This document shows, piece after piece, positions 1 through 5,968 of a DNA stretch of 6,051 bases. Under the pieces are notes generated by a model that saw only the letters and a list, made by a program, of their open reading frames with translations, was not told the origin of the DNA and did not search any database. Origin of the DNA: Methanomicrobiales archaeon (GTDB lineage Archaea; Halobacteriota; Methanomicrobia; Methanomicrobiales; JACTUA01); NCBI GenBank assembly GCA_028678635.1, contig JAJRDC010000022.1, forward strand, positions 1 to 6,051, written 5' to 3'. Position 1 is the first letter of the stretch, and every line of letters begins with the position of its first letter. Position numbers and translations under genes: made by a program.

Positions 1-56
1 CCCGGAACCTCCACGGGCTCCGGACAGACCTGGAGGGGATCGCTGCCGTCCGGCGG

Positions 57-875
57 ATGCGGAGCGAGGGTGACGTGGCCGGTCTCGTGGCAACCCTTGG
101 CCACCGGGATCCGGACCTGCGATATGCCGCCGCGGAGGCTCTGGCAGACATGGAGGCCGGTGATGCGATCCCTGCCCTTGTGAAGGCCCTCGGTGATTCC
201 CACCAGGGAGTACGCTGGAAGGCGGCGGAGGCGCTGGGACGCATGGGCGGCGTCGCTCTCCCTGCGGTGGCCGTCGCCTTGGAGAGCCAGGACCCGGATG
301 TCCGGTGGAGGGTGGCGGTGGTGCTGGGGGACATCGGCGGGCCGGTGGCGGTGGAAGCCCTGGTCCGAGCCCTCCGGGATGATGACCGGTATGTCCGTTC
401 TCGGGCAGAACAGGCGCTGGGGCGGCTTGGCCCGGAAGCGGTGGACCCCCTCCTTACCCTTCTCTCCGGTGGTTCGTCCCGTGACCGCCAGGCCGCTGCC
501 GCTGCACTGGGATGGACCCGGGACCCCCGCGCCACCGGGCCCCTGATCGCCGCCCTGGGGGAGGATGACCCGGACCTCCGGGACGCTGCAGCGTCTGCCC
601 TGGAAGCCATCGGTTCCCCCGCGGGGGAACCCCTGCGGGAAGCCCTCACGAGCCCGCAGCCCGGGATCCGGGAGCACGCGGCCGTCATCCTGGGCCGTCT
701 CGGGGACCCCAGGGCGGCTCCGGCGCTGCGGACTGCCCTGTCCGATCCGGACCCGGGGGTCCGGCAGGCCGCGGGGGAGGCCCTCGCCGCCATGGGGGGA
801 GAGGCACTGCAGGACCTGTTCCGGATGATCGCCGGTGGAAATCCCGCGGACCAGGACCGGGACCAGGGGCTCTGA
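57..875 (+). CDS. HEAT-repeat (PBS lyase-like) protein, possibly 5'-truncated
   Basis: The 272-residue product is almost entirely helical repeats of about 30 residues, each with a hydrophobic helix A, a D-P-D/x-V-R turn and an Ala-rich helix B ending in LG-x-x-G. About eight can be counted, starting near residues 6, 36, 66, 97, 128, 158, 189 and 219; the last 20 residues are polar and look disordered. This is the HEAT/PBS-lyase-like fold, normally a protein-binding scaffold. No catalytic residues, signal peptide or membrane segment are visible, so partner and pathway are unknown. I take ATG 57 as the start because its N-terminus (M-R-S-E-G-D-V) aligns without gaps with that of the next gene (M-A-G-E-G-E-V). 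However, the frame is open to base 3 with codon-like third positions, no other ATG/GTG/TTG lies before 57 in this frame, and no TATA-like box precedes it, so the gene may begin outside the window. The stop is followed by a 49-base gap to the next HEAT gene, apparently a tandem paralogue. Confidence 0.85.
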   Translation: MRSEGDVAGLVATLGHRDPDLRYAAAEALADMEAGDAIPALVKALGDSHQGVRWKAAEALGRMGGVALPAVAVALESQDPDVRWRVAVVLGDIGGPVAVEALVRALRDDDRYVRSRAEQALGRLGPEAVDPLLTLLSGGSSRDRQAAAAALGWTRDPRATGPLIAALGEDDPDLRDAAASALEAIGSPAGEPLREALTSPQPGIREHAAVILGRLGDPRAAPALRTALSDPDPGVRQAAGEALAAMGGEALQDLFRMIAGGNPADQDRDQGL

Positions 876-890
876 AGACCGTCCACGCCA

Positions 891-900
891 ACCTTTATCC
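891..900 (+). promoter_or_regulatory. TATA-like box upstream of the second HEAT gene
   Basis: The sequence ACCTTTATCC lies in an otherwise GC-rich 49-base gap. Its centre is about 28 bases before the ATG at 925. Archaeal TATA boxes sit about 25-30 bases before the transcription start, so transcription would begin at or next to the start codon, giving a leaderless or very short-leader mRNA. No Shine-Dalgarno sequence is seen before ATG 925, which agrees with this. The call rests on composition and spacing only. Confidence 0.45.
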
Positions 901-924
901 CCGCGCCCCCTCCACCATCCGGCT

Positions 925-1452
925 ATGGCAGGGGAAGGGGAGGTCCACCGCCTGCTGGCGGCACTCCGGAGCGGTTCCCTGGACGAACGGCACCGTGCAG
1001 AGGACCGGCTACAGGAGGTGGGGGAACCGGCGGTGGAACCCCTGGTCCGGGCCCTCCGGGAGGGGGGGAGCCCCGATGCCCGGTGGTACACGGCACGGAG
1101 CCTGGCCCGCATCGGTGCTCCTGCCGTAAAACCCCTGGTCCGGGCGCTCCAGGAGGAGAAGGACCGGGAGACCCGCAGGTACCTGGCTGCTGCCCTCGGC
1201 GAGATGGGGGAACCGGCAGTGGGAGCCCTTGTGACCCTCCTGGGATCACCGGAACCGGAGCTGCGCGGGTTTGCCTCCCTGGCCCTCTGCCGCGCGGGAC
1301 GGCCGGCGGTGGAGCCCCTGCGGGAGGCCATGGAGGAGGACGATGAGGTCCTCTCCACCTGCGCGGCCCTGACCCTGGCCAGGATCGGCGAACCGGAGGC
1401 CGAGGAGGCCCTGCGGAGACTGGGCCGGACAGGCACCGGAAAGGACGGCTGA
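925..1452 (+). CDS. HEAT-repeat (PBS lyase-like) protein, small
   Basis: The 175-residue product has about five HEAT/PBS-lyase-like repeats of 30-32 residues, beginning near residues 5, 34, 66, 99 and 130. The recurring motif is A-V-x-P-L-V-x-A-L followed by an Arg-containing turn and a second helix ending in x-x-G. It is soluble, rich in Glu and Arg, and shows no catalytic motif, signal peptide or membrane helix; a scaffold or adaptor role is inferred. ATG 925 is preferred over an in-frame ATG at 835. The longer form would overlap the end of the upstream gene, add a Pro/Arg-rich segment unlike HEAT repeats, and enclose the TATA-like box at 891-900. The N-terminus beginning at 925 also matches that of the upstream paralogue in register. 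It ends 58 bases before polC and runs in the same direction, but a separate promoter for each gene is plausible. No specific function can be assigned. Confidence 0.88.
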   Translation: MAGEGEVHRLLAALRSGSLDERHRAEDRLQEVGEPAVEPLVRALREGGSPDARWYTARSLARIGAPAVKPLVRALQEEKDRETRRYLAAALGEMGEPAVGALVTLLGSPEPELRGFASLALCRAGRPAVEPLREAMEEDDEVLSTCAALTLARIGEPEAEEALRRLGRTGTGKDG

Positions 1453-1481
1453 GGGGAACCTTCACCCCGCCACCGCAACCG

Positions 1482-1492
1482 ATGAATACCAT
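1482..1492 (+). promoter_or_regulatory. Weak TATA-like element upstream of polC
   Basis: The only AT-rich patch in the 58-base gap before polC is ATGAATACCAT, centred about 24 bases before ATG 1511. The position suits an archaeal TATA box for a leaderless or nearly leaderless polC transcript, and no Shine-Dalgarno sequence precedes the ATG. The match to a TATA consensus is poor, so read-through from the HEAT gene is an alternative. Confidence 0.25.
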
Positions 1493-1510
1493 CCTCCACC
1501 ACCTCTACGT

Positions 1511-4500
1511 ATGGAGATCTCCCCGCCGATGGAGGCCTATTTTGCCCGCCTCTCCGCAGCCCTCGGGCAGGCAATGGCCGTGGCCTCCCGGGCACGGGCC
1601 GCGGGCCTGGATCCCCGCACCTCGGTAGAGGTGCCGGTGACCAATGACCTGGCCGACCGGGTCGAGGCCCTGCTGGGAATCGGGGGGGTGGCGGAACGGC
1701 TCCGGGAGCTGGAGGCCCAGATGGGCCGGGAGGAGGTGGCGCTCGCCATCAGCAAGGACTTCATCGAGCGCCGGTTCGGCGAGAAAACAAACGAGGAGGT
1801 GCTGGACCACGCCATCCGGACCGCCATGGCCGTCCTCACGGAGGGGGTGGTGGCGGCTCCCACGGAAGGGATCGCCAAGGTAGGCCTGGGGAAGAACGAC
1901 AGCGGCACCTCTTACCTCAAGATCTACTATGCCGGCCCCATCCGGTCTGCCGGGGGGACCGCCCAGGCCCTCTCGGTGCTGGTAGGGGACTTCGTCCGGC
2001 GGGCTCTCGGTATCGACCGGTATTACCCCCATCCGGAAGAGGTGGCCCGTTACGTTGAGGAGATCCGGCAGTACCATGCCCGGGTGAGCCTCCAGTACCT
2101 GCCCACCGACGGGGAGATCCGGAAGATCGTGGAGCACTGCCCGGTCTGCATCGACGGGGAGGCCACGGAGCGCGAGGAGGTGAGCGGGTACCGTGACCTG
2201 CCGCGGGTGGAGACGAACGCCATCCGGGGCGGGATGGCCCTCGTCATCGCCGAGGGGCTGGCCCTCAAGGCCCCCAAGCTCCAGAAGCATTCCCGGAAGC
2301 TGGCCATGGACGGGTGGGAATGGCTGGAGGACGTCGGTGCGGCGAAGAAGACGGGAGACGAGGAGAACGGCGGGATCGCCCCCCGGGACAAGTACCTGCG
2401 CGATATCATCGCCGGCCGGCCGGTGTTTGCCCACCCGATGCGGAAGGGCGGATTCCGGCTCCGGTACGGGCGGTCCCGGAACAGCGGGTTTGCCGCGGCA
2501 GGCCTGAACCCCGCCACCATGGAGATTCTGGGCCGGTTCCTGGCCGTGGGGACACAGATGAAGGTGGAACGGCCGGGAAAGGCGGCAGGGATCGTGCCGG
2601 TGGATACCATCGAGGGCCCCACGGTCAGGCTGAAAGGGGGCGGGATCCGGCGGATCGATTCCCTGGCCCAGGCGGCGGAACTGGGAGACCGCGTGGACCG
2701 GATCCTTGATGTGGGCGAGATCCTCATCTCCTTCGGCGAGTTCCTGGAGAACAACCATCCCCTGATGCCGGCCGGCTACTGCCGGGAATGGTGGGCGCTG
2801 GAGCACGAGAGCCCGGCACCCACCACCGAGGAAGGGGCCATCGCCCTGGCATTGGCCGGCGGGTACCTGCACCCTGACTTCTCCATCTTCTGGGAGGATA
2901 TCACGCCGGCGGAGATGAAGGATCTCGCCAATGCCGTCGCCTCGGCGGGCCGCAGGGACCACGGCGCCCTGGTGGTCCCCCGCACCCCCGGGACCGAGAA
3001 AATCCTGGAGGATCTCCTGGTGGAGTTCCGGGTAGAGGACGGCCTTATCGTCATCCCGCGCCCGCTCGTGCTGCTGGCCTGCCTGGGCCTCTCCCCGGAC
3101 CTCGCGAAGCGGCCGGAGTGGTCCGGTGCACCAGGGACCGATTCGCTGGCACTGGCATCCCACCTCTCGGGGATGCGGCTGCGCCCCCGGGGAGGGACAC
3201 GGATCGGCGGCCGGATGGGCAGGCCGGGCAAGTCCCGGCCCCGGGAGATGTCCCCGCCCCCCCACGCCCTCTTTCCCCTGGGGGAGTCGGGGGGTTCCCG
3301 GCGGTCCTTCCAGGAAGCCGCGTCAGGGAAGACGATGGAGAAGAGGGAGGGGGGATTCACCCAGCGCGAGGGGCTCATCGAGGTGGATGTGGGTGAGCGG
3401 ACCTGCCCGGCATGCGGGAGGAAGGATTTCCGGAACCGGTGCATCTGCGGGTGCGCCACGGTGCCTGTCTTCCGGTGCCCCCGGTGCCGGAGGGAGACGG
3501 CGGGGGAGGTCTGTCCCCGCTGCGGCACCCCGGCCACCTCCTCCCAGCACGTGACCGTGAACCTGAAGGACGAGTTCCAGGCCGCCATGGACCGCCTGGG
3601 CATCCGGGAGACGGCCCCGGTGCTCGTGAAGGGGGTCCGTGGCATGATCTCACGGGAGAAAGCCGTGGAACCGGTGGAGAAGGGGATCCTCCGGGCCCAC
3701 CACGGCCTCTTTGTCTTCAAGGACGGCACGATCCGGTACGACATGATCGACCTGCCCCTCACCCACTTCCGGCCCTCCGAGGTGGGAGTTCCGGTGGACC
3801 GGCTGCGGGAGCTGGGGTACCTGGCCGACATCCATGGGGAGGAGCTCACGCAGGCGGACCAGGTGCTGGAGCTCCGGCCCCAGGACATCCTGGTCTCGGA
3901 GGCCTGTGGCGATTACCTGGTGAAGGTGGCTGCGTTCCTTGACGAACTCCTGGAAAAGTGCTACGGGATCCCGGCCTTCTACCGGGTGAAGACCCGGGAA
4001 GATCTGGTGGGCCAGATGCTGGTCGGCCTCGCCCCCCACACCAGCGCGGGGGTACTGGCCCGCCTGGTTGGGTTCAGCCGGGCCAACGTGGGCTATGCCC
4101 ACCCGTTCTTCCATGCCGCCAAGCGCCGGAACTGTTTCCACGGTGACACCCTGATCGATGTCTCGGACGGGACCCGCTGGGTGAAAAAACCCATCCGTCA
4201 GTTTGTGGTGGAGAACTTCGATGTCTCCACCCCGGGCCTGGACCGGCTGGGGACCTACTGGTCGTCGCCGAAGGAACTGGCGTACGTCCGGGCGGTGGAT
4301 ACCCAGGGGAACCTCCACCTCCGCCGGGTGACCGCCGTCTCGGTCCACAAATCACCCGCCGCCCTGATCCGGTTCGAGACCGCCCGGGGCCGGAGCCTGG
4401 CCGTGACGCCGGATCACACGATGCTGGTCCAGGATTTGGGCTACATCCGGCGGGTGAGGGCCATGGAGGTACAGGAGGGGGACTGCCTTCCGGTCCACGC

Positions 4501-5383
4501 CGGTAGCGGGGCTGTCCTCTCCGAACGGGTCGCAAGGCGGGAGCTGGTCCCATCGCCCGATCCCACCGTGTTCTGCCTGACGGTGGACGGGGAGCACACG
4601 ATGGAAGCAGGGGGGATCTTCACCGGCCAGTGCGACGGGGACGAGGACTGCGTCATGCTTCTTTTGGACTGCCTGGTGAACTTCTCCCGGGCGTACCTCC
4701 CCGAGAACCGGGGCGGGACCATGGACGCGCCGCTGATGATCACGAGCCAGATCGACCCCTCGGAGATCGACAAGGAGAGCCACAACCTGGACGTGGGGCC
4801 CCGCTACCCCCTGGACCTCTACCTGGCCGGCCTCCGGCACGCTCACCCCCGCGAGGTGGAGGCCCGGGTGGACCGGGTGGAGCACCGGCTGGGCACCCCG
4901 GGCCAGCTGGAGGGATTCCTCTTCACCCACGACACCTCCGACATCTCGTCCGGGCCCCTGGAGTCCACCTATACGGCCCTCGAGACGATGCAGCAGAAGC
5001 TGGAGGCGATGCTCACCCTGGCCGGCCGGATCCGCGCCGTGGACCCGGACGACGTGGCAGAACGGGTCCTCACCACCCACTTCATCCCGGATCTCATGGG
5101 CAACCTGAGGGCGTTCTCCAACCAGACGGTCCGGTGCACCCGGTGCAACTCTAAGTACCGGCGCGTCCCCCTGGCCGGGAAGTGCCCCCGCTGCGGGGGA
5201 TCGATCCTCCCCACCATCCACGAGGCCTCGGTGAAGAAGTACCTGGAGGTCTCCCGGAAGATCTGCCGCGAGTTCGCGATCTCGGGATATACCCGGCAGC
5301 GGATCGCTGTCCTGGAGATGGCGATCCAGTCCACCTTCGGCGAGGCGCCGGAGAAGCAAATGGGCCTCGCCGACTTCATGTAG
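1511..5383 (+). CDS. polC: DNA polymerase II (family D) large subunit DP2, intein-containing precursor
   Basis: This is the catalytic subunit of the archaeal replicative polymerase PolD, which works with the small exonuclease subunit DP1 (not in this window). The precursor has 1290 residues; removing the 166-residue intein leaves 1124, normal for euryarchaeal DP2. The N-terminus (M-E-A-Y-F at residues 7-11) matches the family start, supporting ATG 1511. Visible landmarks are the conserved block [10 protein letters not shown] at 141-150; CPVC at 210-213; a G-x-R-M-G-R-P-x-K motif ending at K574, then S-P-P-P-H and L-F-P; two zinc-binding clusters (C632/C635/C644/C646 or C648 and C656/C659/C668/C671); the catalytic N-C-D-G-D motif, split by the intein between N874 and C1041 with aspartates D1042 and D1044; a C-terminal zinc ribbon (C1209/C1212/C1225/C1228); and a terminal PIP-like motif Q1283-x-x-L-x-x-F-M for binding the PCNA clamp. 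One oddity is Gly573 where I recall Glu in the G-R-P-E-K motif. The reading frame is intact throughout. Confidence 0.97.
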   Translation: MEISPPMEAYFARLSAALGQAMAVASRARAAGLDPRTSVEVPVTNDLADRVEALLGIGGVAERLRELEAQMGREEVALAISKDFIERRFGEKTNEEVLDHAIRTAMAVLTEGVVAAPTEGIAKVGLGKNDSGTSYLKIYYAGPIRSAGGTAQALSVLVGDFVRRALGIDRYYPHPEEVARYVEEIRQYHARVSLQYLPTDGEIRKIVEHCPVCIDGEATEREEVSGYRDLPRVETNAIRGGMALVIAEGLALKAPKLQKHSRKLAMDGWEWLEDVGAAKKTGDEENGGIAPRDKYLRDIIAGRPVFAHPMRKGGFRLRYGRSRNSGFAAAGLNPATMEILGRFLAVGTQMKVERPGKAAGIVPVDTIEGPTVRLKGGGIRRIDSLAQAAELGDRVDRILDVGEILISFGEFLENNHPLMPAGYCREWWALEHESPAPTTEEGAIALALAGGYLHPDFSIFWEDITPAEMKDLANAVASAGRRDHGALVVPRTPGTEKILEDLLVEFRVEDGLIVIPRPLVLLACLGLSPDLAKRPEWSGAPGTDSLALASHLSGMRLRPRGGTRIGGRMGRPGKSRPREMSPPPHALFPLGESGGSRRSFQEAASGKTMEKREGGFTQREGLIEVDVGERTCPACGRKDFRNRCICGCATVPVFRCPRCRRETAGEVCPRCGTPATSSQHVTVNLKDEFQAAMDRLGIRETAPVLVKGVRGMISREKAVEPVEKGILRAHHGLFVFKDGTIRYDMIDLPLTHFRPSEVGVPVDRLRELGYLADIHGEELTQADQVLELRPQDILVSEACGDYLVKVAAFLDELLEKCYGIPAFYRVKTREDLVGQMLVGLAPHTSAGVLARLVGFSRANVGYAHPFFHAAKRRNCFHGDTLIDVSDGTRWVKKPIRQFVVENFDVSTPGLDRLGTYWSSPKELAYVRAVDTQGNLHLRRVTAVSVHKSPAALIRFETARGRSLAVTPDHTMLVQDLGYIRRVRAMEVQEGDCLPVHAGSGAVLSERVARRELVPSPDPTVFCLTVDGEHTMEAGGIFTGQCDGDEDCVMLLLDCLVNFSRAYLPENRGGTMDAPLMITSQIDPSEIDKESHNLDVGPRYPLDLYLAGLRHAHPREVEARVDRVEHRLGTPGQLEGFLFTHDTSDISSGPLESTYTALETMQQKLEAMLTLAGRIRAVDPDDVAERVLTTHFIPDLMGNLRAFSNQTVRCTRCNSKYRRVPLAGKCPRCGGSILPTIHEASVKKYLEVSRKICREFAISGYTRQRIAVLEMAIQSTFGEAPEKQMGLADFM
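4133..4630 (+). other. Mini-intein in PolC, at the catalytic N-C-D-G-D motif
   Basis: Precursor residues 875-1040 (166 residues) interrupt the DP2 motif K-R-R-N / C-D-G-D-E-D. Block A is [10 protein letters not shown] at 875-884, with Cys875 the expected first nucleophile. Block B is V-T-P-D-H at 965-969, with Thr966 and His969 assisting the N-terminal acyl shift. Block F begins at V1020-F-C-L-T-V and includes His1029. The junction is F-T-G-Q / C, so the last intein residue is Gln1040 instead of Asn, the penultimate one is Gly1039 instead of His, and Cys1041 is the +1 nucleophile. Between the end of the N-terminal splicing half (about residue 995) and block F there are only about 25 residues, so no LAGLIDADG or other homing endonuclease is present. 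The same insertion site and a terminal Gln are known for the Pyrococcus abyssi PolII intein, which splices. This copy is therefore probably active but unable to home. GC-rich codon use like the host exteins suggests long residence. Confidence 0.93.
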
Positions 5384-5390
5384 GGAAGAC

Positions 5391-5669
5391 ATGACAGAGA
5401 ACCAAGAACCGGCCCCGGCCCGTACGTGCCCGTGCCCGGTGTGCTTCCTGGCGAACTGGAAAGGCGGCCTTGCCGGGATCCTCGTCTATGTCCTGGTGAG
5501 CATCATCCTGTTCTTCATTGCCTTCATGGTGGCCTTCGGCAACGATACCCCCGGCGGGCGTCTCTACCTGGCCTTCTTCGAAGCGTACGCAATGGTAGCG
5601 TATCCCCTCTGGATGGTCCCCCTCTCCTACGCCGCCGGGGCGTGGTGGATCCGGAGATGGAGCCGGTAA
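5391..5669 (+). CDS. Small two-helix membrane protein with N-terminal Cys cluster
   Basis: The 92-residue product was not recognised as a named family. It has a polar, Pro-rich N-terminus with a C-P-C-P-V-C cluster (Cys13, Cys15, Cys18), a strongly hydrophobic helix at about residues 26-49 (Ile/Val/Leu/Phe-rich), a short polar loop (N-D-T-P-G-G), a second hydrophobic aromatic segment at about 58-87 and a basic end (R-R-W-S-R). By the positive-inside rule the C-terminal tail is probably cytoplasmic; two helices would then put the Cys-bearing N-terminus on the same side. The three cysteines could bind a metal or form disulfides, but no fourth ligand is visible. The ATG begins 7 bases after the polC stop, suggesting co-transcription. 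A GGGAAG stretch at 5383-5388 is a poor ribosome-binding site, only two bases from the ATG. The hydrophobic pattern and regular codon use make it a likely real gene. Confidence 0.72.
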   Translation: MTENQEPAPARTCPCPVCFLANWKGGLAGILVYVLVSIILFFIAFMVAFGNDTPGGRLYLAFFEAYAMVAYPLWMVPLSYAAGAWWIRRWSR

Positions 5670-5710
5670 CAGCTGGGCATTGACTGCCGGTACGTGCACC
5701 ACGAAGGTGC

Positions 5711-5733
5711 GGGAGGGGGCGTTGCCCCCTCCC
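5711..5733. repeat. Perfect GC-rich inverted repeat (10-bp stem, 3-base loop)
   Basis: GGGAGGGGGC at 5711-5720 and GCCCCCTCCC at 5724-5733 are exact reverse complements separated by GTT. The hairpin begins 42 bases after the stop of the small membrane gene. A second C-rich stretch, GGCCCCTCCCC at 5734-5744, could pair alternatively with the same G-rich arm. It could mark a transcript 3' end or protect an mRNA end, but no T run follows, so it is not called a terminator. Confidence 0.7.
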
Positions 5734-5805
5734 GGCCCCTCCCCACGGCGGAAGGATAGCATTTCCATCGGGTTTTCACCGAAGCTGCAGCAATCCGGAT
5801 CCACC

Positions 5806-5850
5806 GCGGGGGGGGGCGCCCACGCGGCGGGGGGGGACCGCTGGTCCCCC
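5806..5850. repeat. Paired long G runs with an adjoining GC hairpin
   Basis: Two G runs, nine bases at 5808-5816 and eight at 5829-5836, follow similar GC-rich leads (CCGC and CGGC) and look like imperfect direct copies. The second run enters a perfect 8-bp stem, GGGGGACC (5832-5839) with GGTCCCCC (5843-5850) around a GCT loop. GGGCGCCC at 5814-5821 is a palindrome. The block can form hairpins and possibly a G-quadruplex. Run lengths are prone to sequencing error. Confidence 0.6.
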
Positions 5851-5940
5851 TCTGGAGCGTCTCACCAGAACCAGAATCATGCCTGAAACCTTCCTTCGCC
5901 GATTGAGTTGTTCCTATCTTTCAGAGCCCTCAGTTACCCT

Positions 5941-5946
5941 CATATC
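5941..5946 (+). promoter_or_regulatory. Possible TATA element of the tRNA-Leu gene
   Basis: CATATC lies about 25 bases before the mature 5' end of the tRNA, in the local AT-rich patch, roughly where an archaeal TATA box would be expected. The match is weak; CCTATCTTT near 5913-5921 is a less well placed alternative. Confidence 0.22.
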
Positions 5947-5968
5947 GGAGCCGTACCCATGATCCGGT

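Larger units (their letters stand above)
5670..5968 (+). other. Intergenic region without a convincing gene
   Basis: Between the small membrane gene and the tRNA I see no supported protein gene. The short open frames here encode low-complexity Pro/Gly/Ser-rich peptides without recognisable features. The first half contains a perfect GC hairpin (5711-5733) and a G-run block with a second hairpin (5806-5850). The last 90 bases are clearly less GC-rich and probably hold the tRNA promoter. No poly-T terminator, typical of archaea, is evident on the + strand. Confidence 0.6.

Noticed and set aside
835..924. An upstream in-frame start for the second HEAT gene
   Set aside because: It would overlap the end of the first HEAT gene and add a Pro/Arg-rich leader that encloses the TATA-like box; ATG 925 gives an N-terminus aligned with the paralogue.
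1505..3265. A 586-residue open frame on the - strand across the 5' half of polC
   Set aside because: It lies wholly opposite a well-supported gene, encodes Pro/Gly/Arg-rich sequence with no domain, and is the expected by-product of high GC content with few stop codons.
4490..4570. A homing endonuclease within the intein
   Set aside because: Only about 25 residues separate the splicing halves and no LAGLIDADG or other nuclease motif is present.
4133..4630. A lineage-specific domain insertion in PolC instead of an intein
   Set aside because: Block A, TPDH block B and block F are all present with Cys nucleophiles at both junctions, and the flanks join exactly into the DP2 motif.
4352..5392. 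A 346-residue open frame on the - strand opposite the 3' half of polC
   Set aside because: It covers both intein and extein sequence of the opposite gene and shows no recognisable fold; it is a GC-driven shadow frame.
5376..5804. A 142-residue open frame on the - strand over the small membrane gene
   Set aside because: The + strand frame gives two clean hydrophobic helices, whereas the - strand product is polar and featureless and runs into the intergenic hairpins.
5711..5850. A CRISPR array or intrinsic terminator
   Set aside because: There are no regularly spaced repeats of uniform length, and the hairpins are not followed by T runs.
5680..5886. A 68-residue open frame on the + strand in the intergenic region
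   Set aside because: It translates the GC hairpin and G runs into low-complexity Gly/Ser/Pro sequence, has no ribosome-binding site and resembles no protein.
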